Positions 17,163 through 27,153 are shown, counted from the first letter of the stretch. The stretch: DNA of 64,000 bases from Flavobacteriaceae bacterium MAR_2010_188 (GCA_900104375.1 LT629302.1:1642001-1706000); one strand, 5' to 3'. Made by a program: numbers and translations. The notes: a model not told the origin generated them from the sequence alone.

Positions 17163-17804
17163 CTATATACTTTGCTTTATCAAGTCTTTTATTTCACCAA
17201 GCATCATGGCGGTGGCTCCCCACACCACGTGACCGGACAAAGTAAATGCGGGAACGGGCACGTCTTTTCCCATTGATGTTAAAACACTGATGTCAGAAAT
17301 AGAATTTTCATCTAAAAGTTCAGATAAATTTGCTTCTATAACCGCTTCTACTTCAGATTCTTGTAAGATATATTGTGGCCTTTTCGATACCAATCCTAGA
17401 AAAGGATAAACTAAAAAATTACTCGGAGGTATATAAATTTCTGACATCTCTCTGATTACAGAAATCGTTTCTCTATTTATTCCTACTTCTTCTTCGGTTT
17501 CGCGAAGCGCCGTTTCCAATAACGATTGATCTTCAAATTCAAAACGCCCACCAGGAAAACCTACCTGCGCCGAATGAACGCCTTTATAGGTTTTCCGAAG
17601 AATTAAACACAACTTACATATATCTTCTTCATCTGGATAAAATAACGCCATGACGCCCGCTTTCTTTGCAGTTGCCGACAGACTCTTAAACTCTTCTAAC
17701 AGTTCTTTTCTAAACGGAGGCGACAATTTAGCTTGCGAAGGCAGCCCCGGAAGTGGAAAATCTTTTATTTTTGAAATGTTATTATTGAAATTTTCAAAAG
17801 TCAT
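17163..17804 (-). CDS. Nudix hydrolase, CoA-pyrophosphatase (NudL) type
   Basis: 213 residues. The Nudix box reads GGRFEFEDQSLLETALRETE followed by EEVG, with the REtxEExG catalytic core intact. Family CoA-type features include VLLILRKTYKG-like and VHSAQVGFPGG segments before the box. It would hydrolyse CoA or related nucleoside diphosphate-linked substrates in the cytosol. Divergent from the cyclophilin gene with a short gap. Substrate assignment rests on family resemblance. Confidence 0.88.
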   Translation of the reverse strand: MTFENFNNNISKIKDFPLPGLPSQAKLSPPFRKELLEEFKSLSATAKKAGVMALFYPDEEDICKLCLILRKTYKGVHSAQVGFPGGRFEFEDQSLLETALRETEEEVGINRETISVIREMSEIYIPPSNFLVYPFLGLVSKRPQYILQESEVEAVIEANLSELLDENSISDISVLTSMGKDVPVPAFTLSGHVVWGATAMMLGEIKDLIKQSI

Positions 17805-17825
17805 TACTAATTTCTTACGTTAAGC

Positions 17826-18563
17826 ATGTCCATCAAAATTCTTAGACCCTACTTATTAATCTTCAGTTTAATTTTCGTTCTTAATTGTGAAGATAAACAA
17901 TCAAAGAAAAAGAGTGTAGAAAATATAGAGGTTGTTGATGATGTTGAAAGACTTCCAGATACTTCAGAAACTTCAAAGAACGTGGAGCCCAAATCAAAAA
18001 AATCCAAATTCCCTGTACTAACGGAGAAGAATGCCATGGAATTTTTTCTTAAATATGAAAAAGAAAATAAAGAAGATAAAGTCAGAATTACCACGGATTT
18101 CGGTACGATAGACATCCGCTTATATGATGAAACTAAATTTCACCGAGCAAATTTTATTTATCTCACCAAACGTAAATATTTCGATGAAACCCAATTTTAT
18201 AGAGTTGTCAATAATTTTGTGATTCAAGGAGGCAATACCGATGACGCCGATGTAAAACGGAAGAGAAAATATATCGGGCGTTATTTGCTGCCCAAGGATA
18301 CCCAACACGGATTTCGCCACAATCGTGGTGTAGTTTCAATGCCAAGTAGTGAAATAGCGAATCCACACAAAATGGCTTCACCGTATGAATTCTTCATCGT
18401 ACAAAAATCTGATGGTGCCTATCATTTAGATGGCGAATACACCGCTTTTGGTGAAGTGATAAGTGGGATGGATGTGGTAGACGAAATCGCAAAGCAAAAA
18501 ACAGATAAGGCAGAATGGCCTTTGCACAATGTCTACATCAGGAAAGTTGAAATAATTGATTAA
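17826..18563 (+). CDS. Cyclophilin-type peptidyl-prolyl isomerase, lipoprotein
   Basis: 245 residues. Lipoprotein signal with VLNC (Cys21), a Lys/Ser/Glu-rich linker (~25-70), then a cyclophilin domain (VRITTDFGTIDIRLYDETKF, YRVVNNFVIQGGNTDD, RGVVSMPSS, YEFFIVQ, AFGEVISGMDVVDEIA). It would assist protein folding in the periplasm, anchored to a membrane. Its stop overlaps the end of the convergent TRIC-type gene by four bases. Confidence 0.9.
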   Translation: MSIKILRPYLLIFSLIFVLNCEDKQSKKKSVENIEVVDDVERLPDTSETSKNVEPKSKKSKFPVLTEKNAMEFFLKYEKENKEDKVRITTDFGTIDIRLYDETKFHRANFIYLTKRKYFDETQFYRVVNNFVIQGGNTDDADVKRKRKYIGRYLLPKDTQHGFRHNRGVVSMPSSEIANPHKMASPYEFFIVQKSDGAYHLDGEYTAFGEVISGMDVVDEIAKQKTDKAEWPLHNVYIRKVEIID

Positions 18564-19180
18564 GTCATATTCTTGTCTGAAGCATACAGACTAGGTAGAC
18601 TTATTTTATATTTAACCGCGATGATTCGGCTCGTTATTACCACACTACCAGCAATGACGAAAACCATATTATTGTCAATCGGGAATTTTCTGAGAATAAA
18701 GTAGGCAATACCTCCTAAAATACAAGCGGTGGCGTAAATCTCCTTTCTAAATATTACCGGAATTTCATTACACAAAATATCCCTGATGACACCTCCAAAA
18801 CAAGACGTCATAGTTCCTAGAGCAATACAGATGATTGGATGAAGCCCAATGCCCAATCCTTTTTCGATACCGACCACGGTATAAAGGCCAATACCAATTG
18901 TGTCGAATAAAAATAAAGATGTTCTTAAATAATTTAAACGCTTCCTAAATATGACCGCGAATACAGTAGATCCAATAATAACATATACATAAATCATTTG
19001 GCTCATCCAGGCCACTGGAGTTAAACCAACCAATACATCCCTTAGCGTTCCTCCTCCAATTGCAGTGACAAAAGCAATGATAAGCACACCAAAGACGTCC
19101 ATTCTTTTATGTAAGGCTATAAGTACTCCGGAAATAGCGAAAGAAATGGTTCCTAGAACATCGATTATTTGAAAAAACAT
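18560..19180 (-). CDS. TRIC-type (UPF0126/YicG) cation channel protein
   Basis: 206-residue integral membrane protein with seven predicted helices and two internally duplicated UPF0126 halves, each with a Gly-rich segment: FVTAIGGGTLRDVLVG near residue 38 and MTSCFGGVIRDIL near residue 128. Prokaryotic relatives of TRIC channels form trimeric potassium-permeable pores. Its start overlaps the stop of the RDD gene by one base (19180), indicating translational coupling. The physiological role in bacteria is poorly known. Confidence 0.9.
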   Translation of the reverse strand: MFFQIIDVLGTISFAISGVLIALHKRMDVFGVLIIAFVTAIGGGTLRDVLVGLTPVAWMSQMIYVYVIIGSTVFAVIFRKRLNYLRTSLFLFDTIGIGLYTVVGIEKGLGIGLHPIICIALGTMTSCFGGVIRDILCNEIPVIFRKEIYATACILGGIAYFILRKFPIDNNMVFVIAGSVVITSRIIAVKYKISLPSLYASDKNMT

Positions 19181-19905
19181 TACATATTTTGGGTATAATA
19201 GTTATAATCCTTCAAAATCGTATCTAGAAATTCTTGATCATACATAGAAGAATCTAATCCTAAAACATTAGATACCTTTTCTCTAAGCAAAGTCATGGTC
19301 TTAAAGTCATTATTACGTTTTGAAATATTGAAGGTTTCTTTGATCAATCTAACATCCTTATCCGAAAGCTGGGTTATATTTAAGAAAACGGGTTGATAAT
19401 CATCGGTAATATCTTCTAGTATGGTGCTGGTGATCTTATGCTTTTTCTTAGTGCTGATGACCACCGTGCCAGCAGCGAAATCCCCTACTCTTTGTTTTTT
19501 GTCTGACAGCAAAATACTCAAAACCCCAATTGAAGCAAAGAACATCCAGATATCTATCAACCTCAACATCCATCTAACAAATAGATTATACCATTCTGTA
19601 GGAGCTCCATCAAACCTAACGACCTTAATGTTTAATATTTTCTTACCAATAGTTCTTCCACTAAAAAGCACATGACAATAAAGGCTATAAAAAAATGCGG
19701 GAAGCATAAAGAGACTTAAAAAGCCTCTTTGGGTCCAACTATCGGTGCTAAAAATATCAGAAATGGTCATGAGATTTTCAACTACAGAAATGTAGGTAAA
19801 CAAAATAAGTCCATCGATAAGAAACGCAACAACCCTCTCTCCTAAGCCGATTAGCTTATAATCTAAATTTACATTTTGAGCGGTGTTAATTGCTAAATTG
19901 CTCAT
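19180..19905 (-). CDS. RDD-family membrane protein
   Basis: 241 residues. The RDD domain spans ~15-155: LGERVVAFLIDGLILFTYI (Arg..Asp), a second helix pair and KKQRVGDFAAGTVVI (the third conserved Asp). The C-terminal ~80 residues are cytosolic. Divergent from the SpoIIM-family gene; RDD and SpoIIM proteins usually belong to the same envelope cluster as MoxR and DUF58. Role unknown, possibly transport or ion homeostasis. Confidence 0.88.
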   Translation of the reverse strand: MSNLAINTAQNVNLDYKLIGLGERVVAFLIDGLILFTYISVVENLMTISDIFSTDSWTQRGFLSLFMLPAFFYSLYCHVLFSGRTIGKKILNIKVVRFDGAPTEWYNLFVRWMLRLIDIWMFFASIGVLSILLSDKKQRVGDFAAGTVVISTKKKHKITSTILEDITDDYQPVFLNITQLSDKDVRLIKETFNISKRNNDFKTMTLLREKVSNVLGLDSSMYDQEFLDTILKDYNYYTQNM

Positions 19906-19941
19906 AGCACTGTATATTCGTTTTTAAATATTAGGTATTGT

Positions 19942-20907
19942 ATGCGAGAGGCCTCATTCGTTAAGCAAAATAAAGAAAAATGGATTGGTTTCGAACACGC
20001 TTTGAATAATAATATGCAGTTAGACCCAGATAATCTGGCTTCTTATTACATACAGCTTACCAATGACCTTTCCTACGCACAGACTTACTATCCTCAGAGC
20101 AAGACACTTCTTTATCTTAATTCGCTAGCATCTGAAGCGCATCAAAAAATATATAATACCAAAAAAGAAAGTAAGAGTAAGATTATTTCATTTTGGAAAT
20201 ACGAATTTCCTCTGTTTTTTAGACAATACCACAGCACCCTCCTCTATGCATTTTTAATCTTTATGACCGCGGTGCTTATAGGTGTGGTTTCCACCTTAAA
20301 TGATGAAAGCTTTGTGCGTCTTATTTTAGGGGATTCTTATGTAAATATGACGATCGAGAATATTGAGAAAGGCGAACCTATGGCCGTTTATAAAGGCGGA
20401 AGCGAAATCGGTTCATTCTTGGGGATTACCATTAACAACATTAGGGTGGCAGTCGTAGCCTTTGCTCTGGGGGTCCTTTTTAGTGTTGGTACGGTGATGG
20501 TTTTATTCGGCAATGGAATTATGCTCGGTTCGTTCATTACTTTTTTCTACAATTATGGAATCTTGGAAAAAACGAGCACGATATGGCTGCACGGTACCAT
20601 AGAAATATCCGTAATTGTGATTGCTGGATGTGCCGGTTTGGTAATGGGAAACAGCTTTTTATTCCCCAAAACATATTCTCGGCGGCTTTCATTTATGAAA
20701 GGCGCAAAAGATGGACTAAAAATCGTGCTCAGCACCATACCTTTTTTTATTATCGCAGGTTTCATCGAAGGATTTATAACTCGTTATGGCGAAACCATGC
20801 CCAAACTACTGTCCTATTTTATCATTTTTTCTTCTTTTTCGTTGATTATTTTTTATTACATTATTTATCCAATTCAACTACAGAAAAGAATTCCTCAAAT
20901 ATCTTAG
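19942..20907 (+). CDS. SpoIIM-family membrane protein
   Basis: 321 residues. A cytosolic N-terminus (~1-95) begins REASFVKQNKEKWIGFE, the usual start in Bacteroidota, then five or six helices with the SpoIIM/DUF95 features NNIRVAVVAFALGVLFSVGT and WLHGTIEISVIVIAGCAG. This is not a sporulation gene here; the family occurs next to RDD, MoxR and DUF58 genes in non-sporulating bacteria. First gene of a rightward run to 26074. Confidence 0.88.
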   Translation: MREASFVKQNKEKWIGFEHALNNNMQLDPDNLASYYIQLTNDLSYAQTYYPQSKTLLYLNSLASEAHQKIYNTKKESKSKIISFWKYEFPLFFRQYHSTLLYAFLIFMTAVLIGVVSTLNDESFVRLILGDSYVNMTIENIEKGEPMAVYKGGSEIGSFLGITINNIRVAVVAFALGVLFSVGTVMVLFGNGIMLGSFITFFYNYGILEKTSTIWLHGTIEISVIVIAGCAGLVMGNSFLFPKTYSRRLSFMKGAKDGLKIVLSTIPFFIIAGFIEGFITRYGETMPKLLSYFIIFSSFSLIIFYYIIYPIQLQKRIPQIS

Positions 20908-20921
20908 ACCACCAAAAATTT

Positions 20922-21842
20922 ATGGCCCCAAATTATATAGAACTTAGGAGTAGAAATTCATTTGGCGATATTATCAATACCTATTTTAATTTTCTTAAAT
21001 ATAATTTTAAACATTATACATCGCTCTACCTGCGTTACAATGCCATTAGTATTATTCTCGCTTTGGTAGCTGCTTACCTTTTGGTAACTGGGTTTATGGG
21101 TCTTGCAAGTCGCGATTTTAGATTCGGGATGGGCGGCGCGATAAATAATAATGCATATCTAATTGGCGGCGTGGCAATGTTATTCTTGATAGTCTTTGCA
21201 ACCACGCTCATTAATTATAGCTTTTCTAGTTCTTACGTGGTAAGCTATGCCGAAAATAAAGGTGAAGTCGAATCGCGTGATGTTTGGATTAGGATTAGGG
21301 AGAATTTGGGAACTATCATGATATTCATTATGCTGGGTATCGCAATTTACATCGGCTATATCATTACATCATTTATCTTGGCTCTGATTCCGGTAATAGG
21401 AATGTTTGCACAATATGGCATTAGCTTTTTAATTTCATCAATCTTTGGGTTGAGCTTTATGTCTATCTTTTTTCAAGATAAAAGTTTGGGCAATTCATTG
21501 ACCGAAGGTTGGGAATTCACTTTTTCTAACTTTTGGAAGGTAGTTCTATACGGTTTGGTAATCGGAATTCTTAATCTTATGATAACGGCTTTAATCCTTT
21601 CTATTCCTACCTTCATCATTTCTATCTACGTTTATTTTTCAGTTCAAAGTGAAGTGGAAATCGTTTCAAGTGTCTTCGCCAGCATCGTATTTACCTTAGG
21701 TTTAGCAATGTTTTTGATTGCCTTTATCTATTCGCAAGCTTTGACCCAGATTGCCTACGGAGTACTTTACTATAATCTGCACGAGGAACGCTATAACACC
21801 TATCTGAGACAAAAAATCGAGCAAATTGGTGTTAATGAATAA
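20922..21842 (+). CDS. Multi-pass membrane protein of the SpoIIM/DUF4129 cluster
   Basis: 306 residues with six hydrophobic segments (about 40-62, 85-107, 140-165, 172-195, 225-255, 262-290). No known catalytic motif. A longer open frame exists upstream, but the ATG at 20922, 14 bases after the spoIIM-like stop, gives the usual N-terminus (APNYIELRSRNSFGDIINTY). The stop overlaps the next start (ATGAATAA). Function unknown; it always appears with the neighbouring genes in flavobacteria, as far as I recall. Confidence 0.8.
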   Translation: MAPNYIELRSRNSFGDIINTYFNFLKYNFKHYTSLYLRYNAISIILALVAAYLLVTGFMGLASRDFRFGMGGAINNNAYLIGGVAMLFLIVFATTLINYSFSSSYVVSYAENKGEVESRDVWIRIRENLGTIMIFIMLGIAIYIGYIITSFILALIPVIGMFAQYGISFLISSIFGLSFMSIFFQDKSLGNSLTEGWEFTFSNFWKVVLYGLVIGILNLMITALILSIPTFIISIYVYFSVQSEVEIVSSVFASIVFTLGLAMFLIAFIYSQALTQIAYGVLYYNLHEERYNTYLRQKIEQIGVNE

Positions 21843-22548
21843 TTTGTTAAATACATATCGCTTTTATTTTTTGCCGCTAGTCTTGGCTTCCAATTTTACT
21901 TTTGCCCAAGAAAAAATAAAGAAGGATTCTTCAAATTTAGACGTCAGATATTTTAAAGAAAACATCAAAGAACGTTTTGATGGAGATGATTTTAATTATT
22001 CTATTAACGACAAGGGCGGAGCTAACTTAATTCAAAGGATATTTCAGAAATTTTTCGGTTGGATGAATGAGGTGTTTGGAGTTAACCTCGACTTTATTGA
22101 CTACAAAACTTTAGAATGGATAGTCTATTCTTTAATGGCCGCTGGCACCCTTTATTTACTATTGAAATTCTTGAGCCAAGCGCCGTTGGATGCGGTTTTT
22201 AAAAACAAAGATTCAGAGATTGAAGGTTTTACATTTGCTGAAGAAAATATTACCCAAGTAGATTTTGAAAGTCTTATTGAAGATGCCGTTAGCCAACAAA
22301 ACTATCGTTTGGCAACCCGTTATATGTATTTAAAATCCTTAAAGAAATTAGCATCAAAAAATATCATAGAATGGCATTATGACAAAACTAATAGCGAATA
22401 TTTAAATGAAATCGCCAATGCCGAAACGAAGAAGATATTCAAGAGGATTTCTTATATCTACGATTATGTTTGGTACGGTGAATTTGCAGTAGACGAAGAA
22501 ATGTTCAAACAGAATTCTGCAGATTTCGCTAAACTTAATGCGCTGTAA
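21835..22548 (+). CDS. DUF4129-domain protein
   Basis: 237 residues from ATG 21835. N-terminal signal-like helix (~5-25), a periplasmic stretch, one membrane helix (~100-118) and a C-terminal DUF4129 domain in the cytosol (FESLIEDAVSQQNYRLATRY, WYGEFAVDEEMF). The family sits next to transglutaminase, MoxR or DUF58 genes. The eight-base overlap with the upstream gene and abutting downstream ATG indicate one operon. Confidence 0.85.
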   Translation: MNNLLNTYRFYFLPLVLASNFTFAQEKIKKDSSNLDVRYFKENIKERFDGDDFNYSINDKGGANLIQRIFQKFFGWMNEVFGVNLDFIDYKTLEWIVYSLMAAGTLYLLLKFLSQAPLDAVFKNKDSEIEGFTFAEENITQVDFESLIEDAVSQQNYRLATRYMYLKSLKKLASKNIIEWHYDKTNSEYLNEIANAETKKIFKRISYIYDYVWYGEFAVDEEMFKQNSADFAKLNAL

Positions 22549-23745
22549 ATGGACAAGAAATCAAGGATAGCTCTCTATTTAATCGGTTTTGTGATGCTTC
22601 TGATGGTTGTTGCAGAAATTACCAAACCTAAGGCAATCGTGTGGCGAGATAGTTATTCGGCTTCAGATAAGATTCCTTTAGGTTGTTTTGTTCTTTTTAA
22701 TGAATTGAAAGATTCTATTGGCGAAGATTTTAAAATATCGGACGAAAGTTTCTATGAATATTATAAAAGGAATGATATATCTGAGCCCTCTACCCTTCTT
22801 CTCATCAACAACTACATAAATCTAGGTATAGAAGAATCAGAATCCCTAGAAAGCTTTGTGAGTAAGGGAAATAATGTTTTTGTTAGTACTCTATATTTAA
22901 GCGGTCAATTGGCCGATACCCTTAAGCTTGAATTAGCTCGAGATTACGAAAATTTCGTGAAGAACCCATCTAAGAATTTATTCAGTAGTCCTTATTTAAA
23001 GGAGAACGAAAGATTGTTCGCCGATGTAATCGAAAATAGCTATCTCAAGAGTTTTGACACCATAAACGCCACGGTTTTAGGTAGCATGACCGATAAGAAA
23101 GATTCTATTTCTCACGTCAATTATGTCAGGGTTGGTTTTGGTGATAAAGGCGGTGCCTTTTACGTGCATGCTAACCCTTTTGCATTTACAAATTATCATT
23201 TATTAGATGGTAAGGAAGATTATGCAGCATCGGTGCTATCTTTTTTACCGACCTCAACATTTATCTGGGATAATTACTATAAAAGCGGTAGGAAGATAAT
23301 TAGCAGCCCGCTGCGGTTTGTTTTAACCAACACGGCTTTAAAATGGGCGTTTTACGTTATGCTAGCTTCAATGTTTCTTTTTGTATTTTTCAAAGGAAAA
23401 CGTACCCAAAGGATTATTCCTCTCGTAGAACCATTAAAGAATTCAACCTTAGATTTTACCCAAACCATTGGTGAACTCTATTATCAAAATGGGGATTATA
23501 GCAATATTATCGCTAAGAAAATCAATTACTTTTTTGAAAATTTAAGGAGCAAGTATTTTATAGAAACTACTGAATTAAATGAAAATTTTATCTCAAAACT
23601 TTCAACTAAGACCAATAACAGCAAAGAGGATACTAAGAAATTGGTTGACCTATTGGTCTTTCTAAGAAGCAAAAAAAATCATACAGAACAAGATTTGAAG
23701 AGTTTGAACCTTCAAATTGAATCATTTACAAAAACTAGCGTTTAA
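22549..23745 (+). CDS. DUF4350-domain protein
   Basis: 398 residues. One N-terminal helix (~5-25), an extracytoplasmic DUF4350 domain (~30-250, with KIPLGCFVLFNEL and GNNVFVSTLYLSGQL), a second helix (~262-282), then a cytosolic helical tail (~290-398). In other genomes it is paired with DUF4129, MoxR and DUF58 proteins. The start immediately follows the DUF4129 stop and the stop overlaps the moxR-like ATG by one base. Function unknown, probably envelope-related. Confidence 0.85.
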   Translation: MDKKSRIALYLIGFVMLLMVVAEITKPKAIVWRDSYSASDKIPLGCFVLFNELKDSIGEDFKISDESFYEYYKRNDISEPSTLLLINNYINLGIEESESLESFVSKGNNVFVSTLYLSGQLADTLKLELARDYENFVKNPSKNLFSSPYLKENERLFADVIENSYLKSFDTINATVLGSMTDKKDSISHVNYVRVGFGDKGGAFYVHANPFAFTNYHLLDGKEDYAASVLSFLPTSTFIWDNYYKSGRKIISSPLRFVLTNTALKWAFYVMLASMFLFVFFKGKRTQRIIPLVEPLKNSTLDFTQTIGELYYQNGDYSNIIAKKINYFFENLRSKYFIETTELNENFISKLSTKTNNSKEDTKKLVDLLVFLRSKKNHTEQDLKSLNLQIESFTKTSV

Positions 23746-24743
23746 TGGAAGAAGAGCATAACAATACTGAAGAAATAAATTTCACCAACAGGATTGACTT
23801 AACAGAATTGGGTCAACATGTTGAAGGGATAAAGCAGGAAATCGGTAAAATTATCGTTGGGCAAACTGATATGATAGAATTGCTCATTATTTCCCTGCTT
23901 TCAAACGGGCATAGTTTAATTGAAGGCGTTCCTGGAGTCGCCAAGACGGTTACCGCAAAGCTTTTGGCAAAGACTTTAGATGTTGGTTTCAGTAGAATTC
24001 AATTTACGCCAGACCTTATGCCAAGCGATATCTTGGGAACTTCTATTTTTAACGTAAAGTCGAACGATTTTGAATATAAAAAAGGACCCATATTCTCTAA
24101 TATCGTTTTGATAGATGAAATAAATCGCGCTCCCGCAAAAACACAGGCGGCTCTTTTCGAGGTTATGGCAGAAAGACAAATTACTATGGATGGCACCCAA
24201 TATACCATGGAAGCTCCGTTTATAGTTTTGGCCACCCAAAACCCAATAGAACAAGAGGGTACCTATCGTTTACCAGAGGCCCAATTAGATCGATTTCTTT
24301 TTAAGATTACAGTCGATTATCCAAGCTTAGAAAATGAAGTACAAATCCTGACCGAAAATCATGAAAGGCATGATGTTTTAGATTTTGAAAAGATAAAGCG
24401 AGTCCTTACCGCCGAGCAAATTGCGCACTACCAATCTCTGGTGAAGCAAGTGGTGGTAGAAGATAATCTTATAAAATATATTGCAGCGATTGTGCATAAT
24501 ACAAGGAGTAACTCCAACTTATATCTGGGAGCTTCACCCAGGGCGTCCATAGCGATTTTAAATGCTTCAAAAGCAAATGCAGCCATACAAGGTCGGGATT
24601 TTGTGACGCCAGACGACATAAAGCGTTGCGCGAAAGCTGTGCTTCGCCATCGATTGGTATTAACTCCAGAACGAGAAATGGAAGCTTTTACAGTAGAAAA
24701 AGTTGTAGAACAGATTCTAGAATCTATCGAAATACCGCGTTAG
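23745..24743 (+). CDS. MoxR-family AAA+ ATPase
   Basis: 332-residue cytosolic AAA+ chaperone-like ATPase. Walker A EGVPGVAKT, Walker B NIVLIDEINRAPAKTQ, sensor 1 VLATQNPIEQEGTYRLPEAQ and sensor 2 GASPRA are all present. MoxR proteins assist maturation or regulation of partner complexes containing DUF58 or VWA proteins. The downstream DUF58 gene starts on its last stop base (GTG overlapping TAG). Confidence 0.93.
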   Translation: MEEEHNNTEEINFTNRIDLTELGQHVEGIKQEIGKIIVGQTDMIELLIISLLSNGHSLIEGVPGVAKTVTAKLLAKTLDVGFSRIQFTPDLMPSDILGTSIFNVKSNDFEYKKGPIFSNIVLIDEINRAPAKTQAALFEVMAERQITMDGTQYTMEAPFIVLATQNPIEQEGTYRLPEAQLDRFLFKITVDYPSLENEVQILTENHERHDVLDFEKIKRVLTAEQIAHYQSLVKQVVVEDNLIKYIAAIVHNTRSNSNLYLGASPRASIAILNASKANAAIQGRDFVTPDDIKRCAKAVLRHRLVLTPEREMEAFTVEKVVEQILESIEIPR

Positions 24744-26074
24744 TGAAGAAAGTCCTCAAAAGTATCTATTTAGAAAATCGGTTTTTTATCGGACTATCGA
24801 TAATTATCGGATTTTTTATCCTGTCATTTCTTTTTGAGGGACTATTGGTTATTTCCCAAATCCTTTTTATCGCATTTCTAATCTTGGTTTTTGTTGACGG
24901 TTTTATATTATTCCGGGTTTCGGGGATTTCTGCGAATCGTATGCTTCCAGAAAAATTTAGTAATGGAGATGATAATCACATTGATATTAAAATTCGAAAT
25001 GCCTATTCGTTTAAGGTAAATTTAACGTTGATCGACGAACTTCCTTTTCAATATCAAAAAAGAGACTTTACTATTGAAACATTCATTGAAAAAGGTCAGT
25101 TAAAGAAAATCGATTATGCAATTAAGCCTTTAGAACGCGGAGAATATCAGTTCGGAAATCTAAATATCTACGCTAGCAGCCCACTGGGAATCGTTTCACG
25201 AAGATTTCTTTTTGGCAACAACGCAATGGTTCCAAATTATCCTTCCTTTCTTCAACTTAGAAAATATATGCTGCTCGCTTTTTCTAATAAAGTGTTTGAA
25301 TATGGTTTGAAAAAGATTCGGCGAATTGGGCATACCATGGAATTTGAGCAAATCAAGAATTATGTTCAGGGTGATGATATTAGGAACATTAACTGGAAGG
25401 CTACCGCAAAGTCTCAAAAATTGATGGTCAATCAATTTCAAGATGAAAGGTCTCAGCCTATCTATAGTGTCATTGATAAAGGCAGAGTGATGAAAATGCC
25501 TTTTGAAGGTTTAAGTTTGTTGGATTATGCGATTAATTCAACCTTGGTAATTAGCAATATCGCTTTAAAAAAACACGATAAAGCAGGAATGTTTTCATTT
25601 TCTCGCAAGGTTGAGAATAAGATTTTAGCCGAAAAAAGACCGTCCCAAATGAATCTTATCATGGAAACTCTGTATAATCTAGATACTGATTATGCCGAAT
25701 CTGATTTTGCACGACTATATATTGACATCAAAAGAAATTTAAATCAGAGGTGTTTACTTTTGCTCTACACCAATTTTGAAACTTTGGACGCATTACACAG
25801 GCAACTCCCCTACCTTCAAACTATTGCTAAAAACCACTTATTGGTGGTTATCTTCTTTGAAAATACCGAGCTTCAAAAACTGACCCAGAAATCGGCAAAA
25901 TCGACCAAAGAAATCTTCGAAAAAACGATTGCTGAAAAATTTGTTTACGAGAAAAAGCTCATTGTAAACGAACTTAAAAAGCATGGTATCCAGACCATAC
26001 TTACCGCACCTCAGAACCTGACCTTAAACACTATAAACAAATACCTTGAGATAAAGGCGCGGGGGCTGATTTAA
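24743..26074 (+). CDS. DUF58-domain protein
   Basis: 443 residues from a GTG start overlapping the MoxR stop. Two N-terminal helices (~12-55), a beta-rich extracytoplasmic part (~60-190), and the DUF58 signature with VWA-like fold: IRRIGHTMEFEQIKNYVQGD, IRNINWKATAKS. Usual partner of MoxR. Last gene of the cluster; a 110-base gap precedes oxyR. Confidence 0.9.
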   Translation: MKKVLKSIYLENRFFIGLSIIIGFFILSFLFEGLLVISQILFIAFLILVFVDGFILFRVSGISANRMLPEKFSNGDDNHIDIKIRNAYSFKVNLTLIDELPFQYQKRDFTIETFIEKGQLKKIDYAIKPLERGEYQFGNLNIYASSPLGIVSRRFLFGNNAMVPNYPSFLQLRKYMLLAFSNKVFEYGLKKIRRIGHTMEFEQIKNYVQGDDIRNINWKATAKSQKLMVNQFQDERSQPIYSVIDKGRVMKMPFEGLSLLDYAINSTLVISNIALKKHDKAGMFSFSRKVENKILAEKRPSQMNLIMETLYNLDTDYAESDFARLYIDIKRNLNQRCLLLLYTNFETLDALHRQLPYLQTIAKNHLLVVIFFENTELQKLTQKSAKSTKEIFEKTIAEKFVYEKKLIVNELKKHGIQTILTAPQNLTLNTINKYLEIKARGLI

Positions 26075-26184
26075 ACTTTTAAACCTTGTGTAACTTCTAA
26101 ATTTAATATTTAACGTAGTAATAACATAAGCTAGAATAGTTTTAATCAATAGTTTTTATAATTTTATAGTTTATTTAAATAACG

Positions 26185-27126
26185 ATGACGATTACTCAAT
26201 TAAACTATGTTCTGGCGATAGCAGAACAAAAGAACTTCACTAAGGCGGCAGAAAAATGCTTTGTCACCCAACCAACCTTAAGTACCCAGATTCAAAAGTT
26301 GGAAGATGAACTAGATATCCTGATTTTTGACCGCAGTAAAAAACCGATTGAACTCACGGATGTGGGAAGAAAAATCGTTAATCAGGCTAGAAATATTGTC
26401 AATGAAGCGGGACGCATTCAAGATATCGTAGATCAGCAGAAAGGATTTATTGGTGGGGAATTTAAACTGGGAATTATACCGACGGTAATGCCAACATTGC
26501 TCCCGATGTTCCTTCATAATTTCATTAAAAAATACCCAAAAGTTAAGTTGAAGATTGAAGAGCTAAACACCGATGAACTCATTGAAAGAATAAATGATGG
26601 TCATCTGGACGCTGCTATTGCTGCAACGCCTTTAGAGAAAGAAAATATTAGGGAAAGACCACTTTACTACGAACCTTTTGTAGGCTACGTCCCAGAAAAT
26701 CATTCATTATATAAAGAAAAAATGATTTCTGCATCGGACCTAGAAATAGAGAATATGCTTTTGCTAGAAGATGGTCATTGTTTTAGGGACGGAGTCATTA
26801 ATCTTTGTAGAGCTTTAAAAACAAATTCTGATGAACCGTTTCAACTAGAAAGCGGTAGCATAGAAACTCTAATAAAACTGAGCAATGAAGGACTGGGCAT
26901 GACTTTGCTTCCTTATTTGCATACGTTAGACTTAAATGAAAAGTCAAAAAAGAATCTTCGCCATTTTAACGAGCCTACCCCAGCTAGGGAAGTGAGCCTT
27001 ATTTATCACAAGAGCGAACTTAAGATGCAGATTATAGAGGCGCTGCAAAAGGTTATCTCAGGAGTGATCCGAGGCGCTATAGCTTTTCAAAATGTAGAAA
27101 TCATTAGTCCGCTTACTAAAAAATAA
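26185..27126 (+). CDS. oxyR: OxyR, peroxide-responsive LysR-type regulator
   Basis: 313 residues. N-terminal LysR winged helix (QLNYVLAIAEQKNFTKAAEK, TQPTLSTQIQKLEDEL) and effector domain. The redox cysteines of the OxyR family fall at Cys199 and Cys208 (EDGHCFRDGVINLCRAL), the same numbers as in E. coli OxyR, which strongly supports peroxide sensing by disulfide formation. No catalase or peroxidase gene adjoins it, so its targets lie elsewhere, though the thioredoxin-type genes in the window are possible candidates (inference). Confidence 0.94.
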   Translation: MTITQLNYVLAIAEQKNFTKAAEKCFVTQPTLSTQIQKLEDELDILIFDRSKKPIELTDVGRKIVNQARNIVNEAGRIQDIVDQQKGFIGGEFKLGIIPTVMPTLLPMFLHNFIKKYPKVKLKIEELNTDELIERINDGHLDAAIAATPLEKENIRERPLYYEPFVGYVPENHSLYKEKMISASDLEIENMLLLEDGHCFRDGVINLCRALKTNSDEPFQLESGSIETLIKLSNEGLGMTLLPYLHTLDLNEKSKKNLRHFNEPTPAREVSLIYHKSELKMQIIEALQKVISGVIRGAIAFQNVEIISPLTKK

Positions 27127-27153
27127 AAAGGTGACCAAATAGGTCACCTTTTT
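27125..27153. terminator. Bidirectional terminator between oxyR and small convergent gene
   Basis: AAAAAGGTGACC / GGTCACCTTTTT stem with a 5-base loop. It overlaps the oxyR stop region and the stop of the convergent gene at 27152. Confidence 0.8.

Noticed and set aside
19942-20907. SpoIIM-like gene as evidence for sporulation
   Set aside because: The family is widespread next to MoxR and DUF58 genes in non-sporulating bacteria, and no other sporulation gene is present.
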